Assembly: GCA_943914405.1 (NCBI GenBank) | Contig: CALUBX010000241.1 | Span: forward strand, 1-7,314 | Length of the DNA stretch: 7,314 nt | Reading direction: 5' to 3' | From: an uncultured Hyphomicrobiales bacterium | GTDB taxonomy: Bacteria > Pseudomonadota > Alphaproteobacteria > Rhizobiales > Rhizobiaceae | Part shown: positions 6,364 through 7,314 of the stretch, in pieces | Numbering within the stretch: position 1 is the stretch's first letter | Layout: every line of letters begins with the position of its first letter | Notes under the pieces: generated by a model | What the model saw: the letters and a program-made list of their open reading frames with translations, nothing else | Database searches by the model: none | What the model was told of the DNA's origin: nothing | Program-made: the position numbers and the translations under genes

Positions 6364-6381
6364 TCCCTGGCAGGATTTTTT
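6344..6381 (+). terminator. Terminator-like hairpin facing the plus strand, upstream of rpmF
   Basis: TCCTGCCGGG (6344-6353) pairs with CCC-T-GGCAGGA (6365-6375, one bulged T) and is followed by six T residues (6376-6381) on the plus strand. No plus-strand gene ends here, so it would stop antisense transcription entering the GST gene; on the minus strand it lacks a T-run and would not terminate GST transcripts well. Confidence 0.5.
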
Positions 6382-6394
6382 CGGACAGCGCTAC

Positions 6395-7045
6395 TCAGGC
6401 CTCGTCTTCCGGCACGATCCAGCTTTCCTGTAGCGCCGCGTCCCGCCATGCGATCCAGGCCGGATGCGCCTTGACCGCCTCCATATAGCTCAGCGTCTCG
6501 GCATCCGTTACCAAGTCATAGACATCGAAGCGATTGACGACCGGGGCGAACATGGCATCTGCAGCGGTGAAGCTTTGCCCGAACAGGAAGGGGCCGCCCG
6601 ATTTCGCCCGCAGATCCTCCCAGATCGTCTTGATGCGGGCGACATCCTCGCCGATCCCGGCCGGCAGGTCGATCTTGCCCTTGGGGCGCCGCATGTTCAT
6701 CGGGCAGGCGCCGCGCAAGGTCCGGAAACCCGACAGCATCTCCATGGACACCGATCGCGCCACCGCGCGATCCGCCGGATCGGCAGGCCACAAGCCTTTC
6801 TCCGGAAATAGCTCCGCCACATACTCGATGATCGACAGCGACTCCCACACACGCACCGGCCCGTGATGAAGCGCCGGCACGCGGCCCGTCGGCGAGATCT
6901 GCTTAAATTTCGGATTGCCGGCCGGAAAATCGAAGGGGATCAGGACCTCGTCGAAGGGCACGCCCGCGGCCGTCAGCGCGATCCAGGGGCGGAACGACCA
7001 AGAGGAATAATTCTTGTTGGCGATATAGAGCGTGAGCTTGTCCAT
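6395..7045 (-). CDS. Glutathione S-transferase family protein
   Basis: This is a cytosolic enzyme expected to use glutathione in conjugation, isomerisation or reduction; the substrate is unknown. Seen in 216 residues, the usual GST length: an N-terminal thioredoxin-like domain (about 4-80) with a serine-rich active-site region YSSWSFRPW (13-21, candidate catalytic Ser14 or Ser15), the cis-proline loop VPAL (56-59) and the glutathione-binding ES pair at 68-69; and a C-terminal helical domain (about 90-205) with the capping motif SFTAADAMFAPV (158-169). The ATG at 7045 is the only start in the short gap after the previous stop; its AAGGA is unusually far away at about 14 bases. It begins 19 bases after the DUF1868 stop on the same strand, which suggests co-transcription with that gene. 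Assignment to a specific GST class is uncertain. Confidence 0.93.
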   Translation of the reverse strand: MDKLTLYIANKNYSSWSFRPWIALTAAGVPFDEVLIPFDFPAGNPKFKQISPTGRVPALHHGPVRVWESLSIIEYVAELFPEKGLWPADPADRAVARSVSMEMLSGFRTLRGACPMNMRRPKGKIDLPAGIGEDVARIKTIWEDLRAKSGGPFLFGQSFTAADAMFAPVVNRFDVYDLVTDAETLSYMEAVKAHPAWIAWRDAALQESWIVPEDEA

Positions 7046-7064
7046 GCGGCTACTGTCGGTCCTT

Positions 7065-7314
7065 TCATTCTCTGATGTCGAATACCAGCATTTCGTGGAA
7101 GTGGTTCATGTCGTCGAACACGCAGAAGGCCGGCGGCATAAGCTCAAGCACAGGCTGGCGGCGCTGCAGGTCGGCAGCAACCTCGTTGAGCATGGCCTGC
7201 CAGCGCGGCAGCACCCCGTCCGAAAGCCGTTCGATGACATAAGCGAAAGTGATGTGGAACGGATAGCTGTCGTGGTCCGGGTGTCGGTAGCCGAGGAGGT
7301 GGGCCAGCCTGTCC
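7065..7314 (-). CDS. DUF1868 family protein (2H phosphoesterase-like), C-terminal 82 residues
   Basis: Only the 3' part is present; the gene enters from the right edge and the frame is open to it. Seen: FHITFAYVIERL at visible residues 19-30, which contains the HxT motif of the 2H/LigT-type RNA ligase and cyclic phosphodiesterase fold, followed by the conserved tail LELMPPAFCVFDDMNHFHEMLVFD. That combination matches DUF1868 proteins as I recall them from Rhizobiales. The first HxT motif would be in the missing N-terminal part. Members are predicted phosphoesterases with no known substrate. The stop is 19 bases before the GST start, so the two are likely in one transcript. Confidence 0.82.
   Translation of the reverse strand, partial: DRLAHLLGYRHPDHDSYPFHITFAYVIERLSDGVLPRWQAMLNEVAADLQRRQPVLELMPPAFCVFDDMNHFHEMLVFDIRE

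Overview
The window is GC-rich chromosomal DNA that looks like an alphaproteobacterium of the order Rhizobiales, most likely family Rhizobiaceae (Rhizobium/Ensifer/Agrobacterium-like). The reasons are the arrangement phbB-phbA divergent from phaR (aniA) with rpmF nearby, the Suv3-type helicase typical of alphaproteobacteria, and a perfect EcfG-type general-stress promoter (GGAAC-N16-CGTT). The genus cannot be fixed from the sequence alone.

Layout from left to right. Positions 1-1444 (minus) hold the N-terminal 481 residues of a Suv3-like superfamily 2 helicase (mgpS type); its C-terminus lies off the left edge. A divergent intergenic stretch of about 660 bp follows, with no convincing gene but several dyad symmetries. 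At 2105-2556 (plus) are two very small cell-envelope genes, a 51-residue DUF3309 membrane peptide and an 84-residue glycine-zipper lipoprotein, preceded by the EcfG-type promoter and closed by a strong hairpin terminator. At 2668-4672 (minus) lie phbB and phbA, which make (R)-3-hydroxybutyryl-CoA from acetyl-CoA for poly-3-hydroxybutyrate (PHB). A 238-bp divergent regulatory region with three inverted repeats separates them from phaR (4911-5498, plus), the PHB-responsive repressor. A four-helix membrane protein of unknown function (5499-5906, minus) converges on phaR with the two stop codons directly abutting. Then come rpmF (ribosomal protein L32) with its own terminator, a glutathione S-transferase family gene, and the 3' part of a DUF1868 (2H phosphoesterase-like) gene running off the right edge; all three are on the minus strand.

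How the genes work together. phbA, phbB and phaR form one functional module: thiolase and reductase supply PHB precursor, and PhaR is expected to sense PHB and control PHB-associated genes, possibly including the divergent region next to its own start. The two small envelope genes appear to be a separate stress-regulated unit. rpmF is housekeeping; the GST and DUF1868 genes are probably co-transcribed with each other.

No clearly new multi-gene system was found. The best leads are the EcfG promoter driving the two small envelope genes, the spaced palindromes between phbA and phaR, and the structured 660-bp intergenic region.
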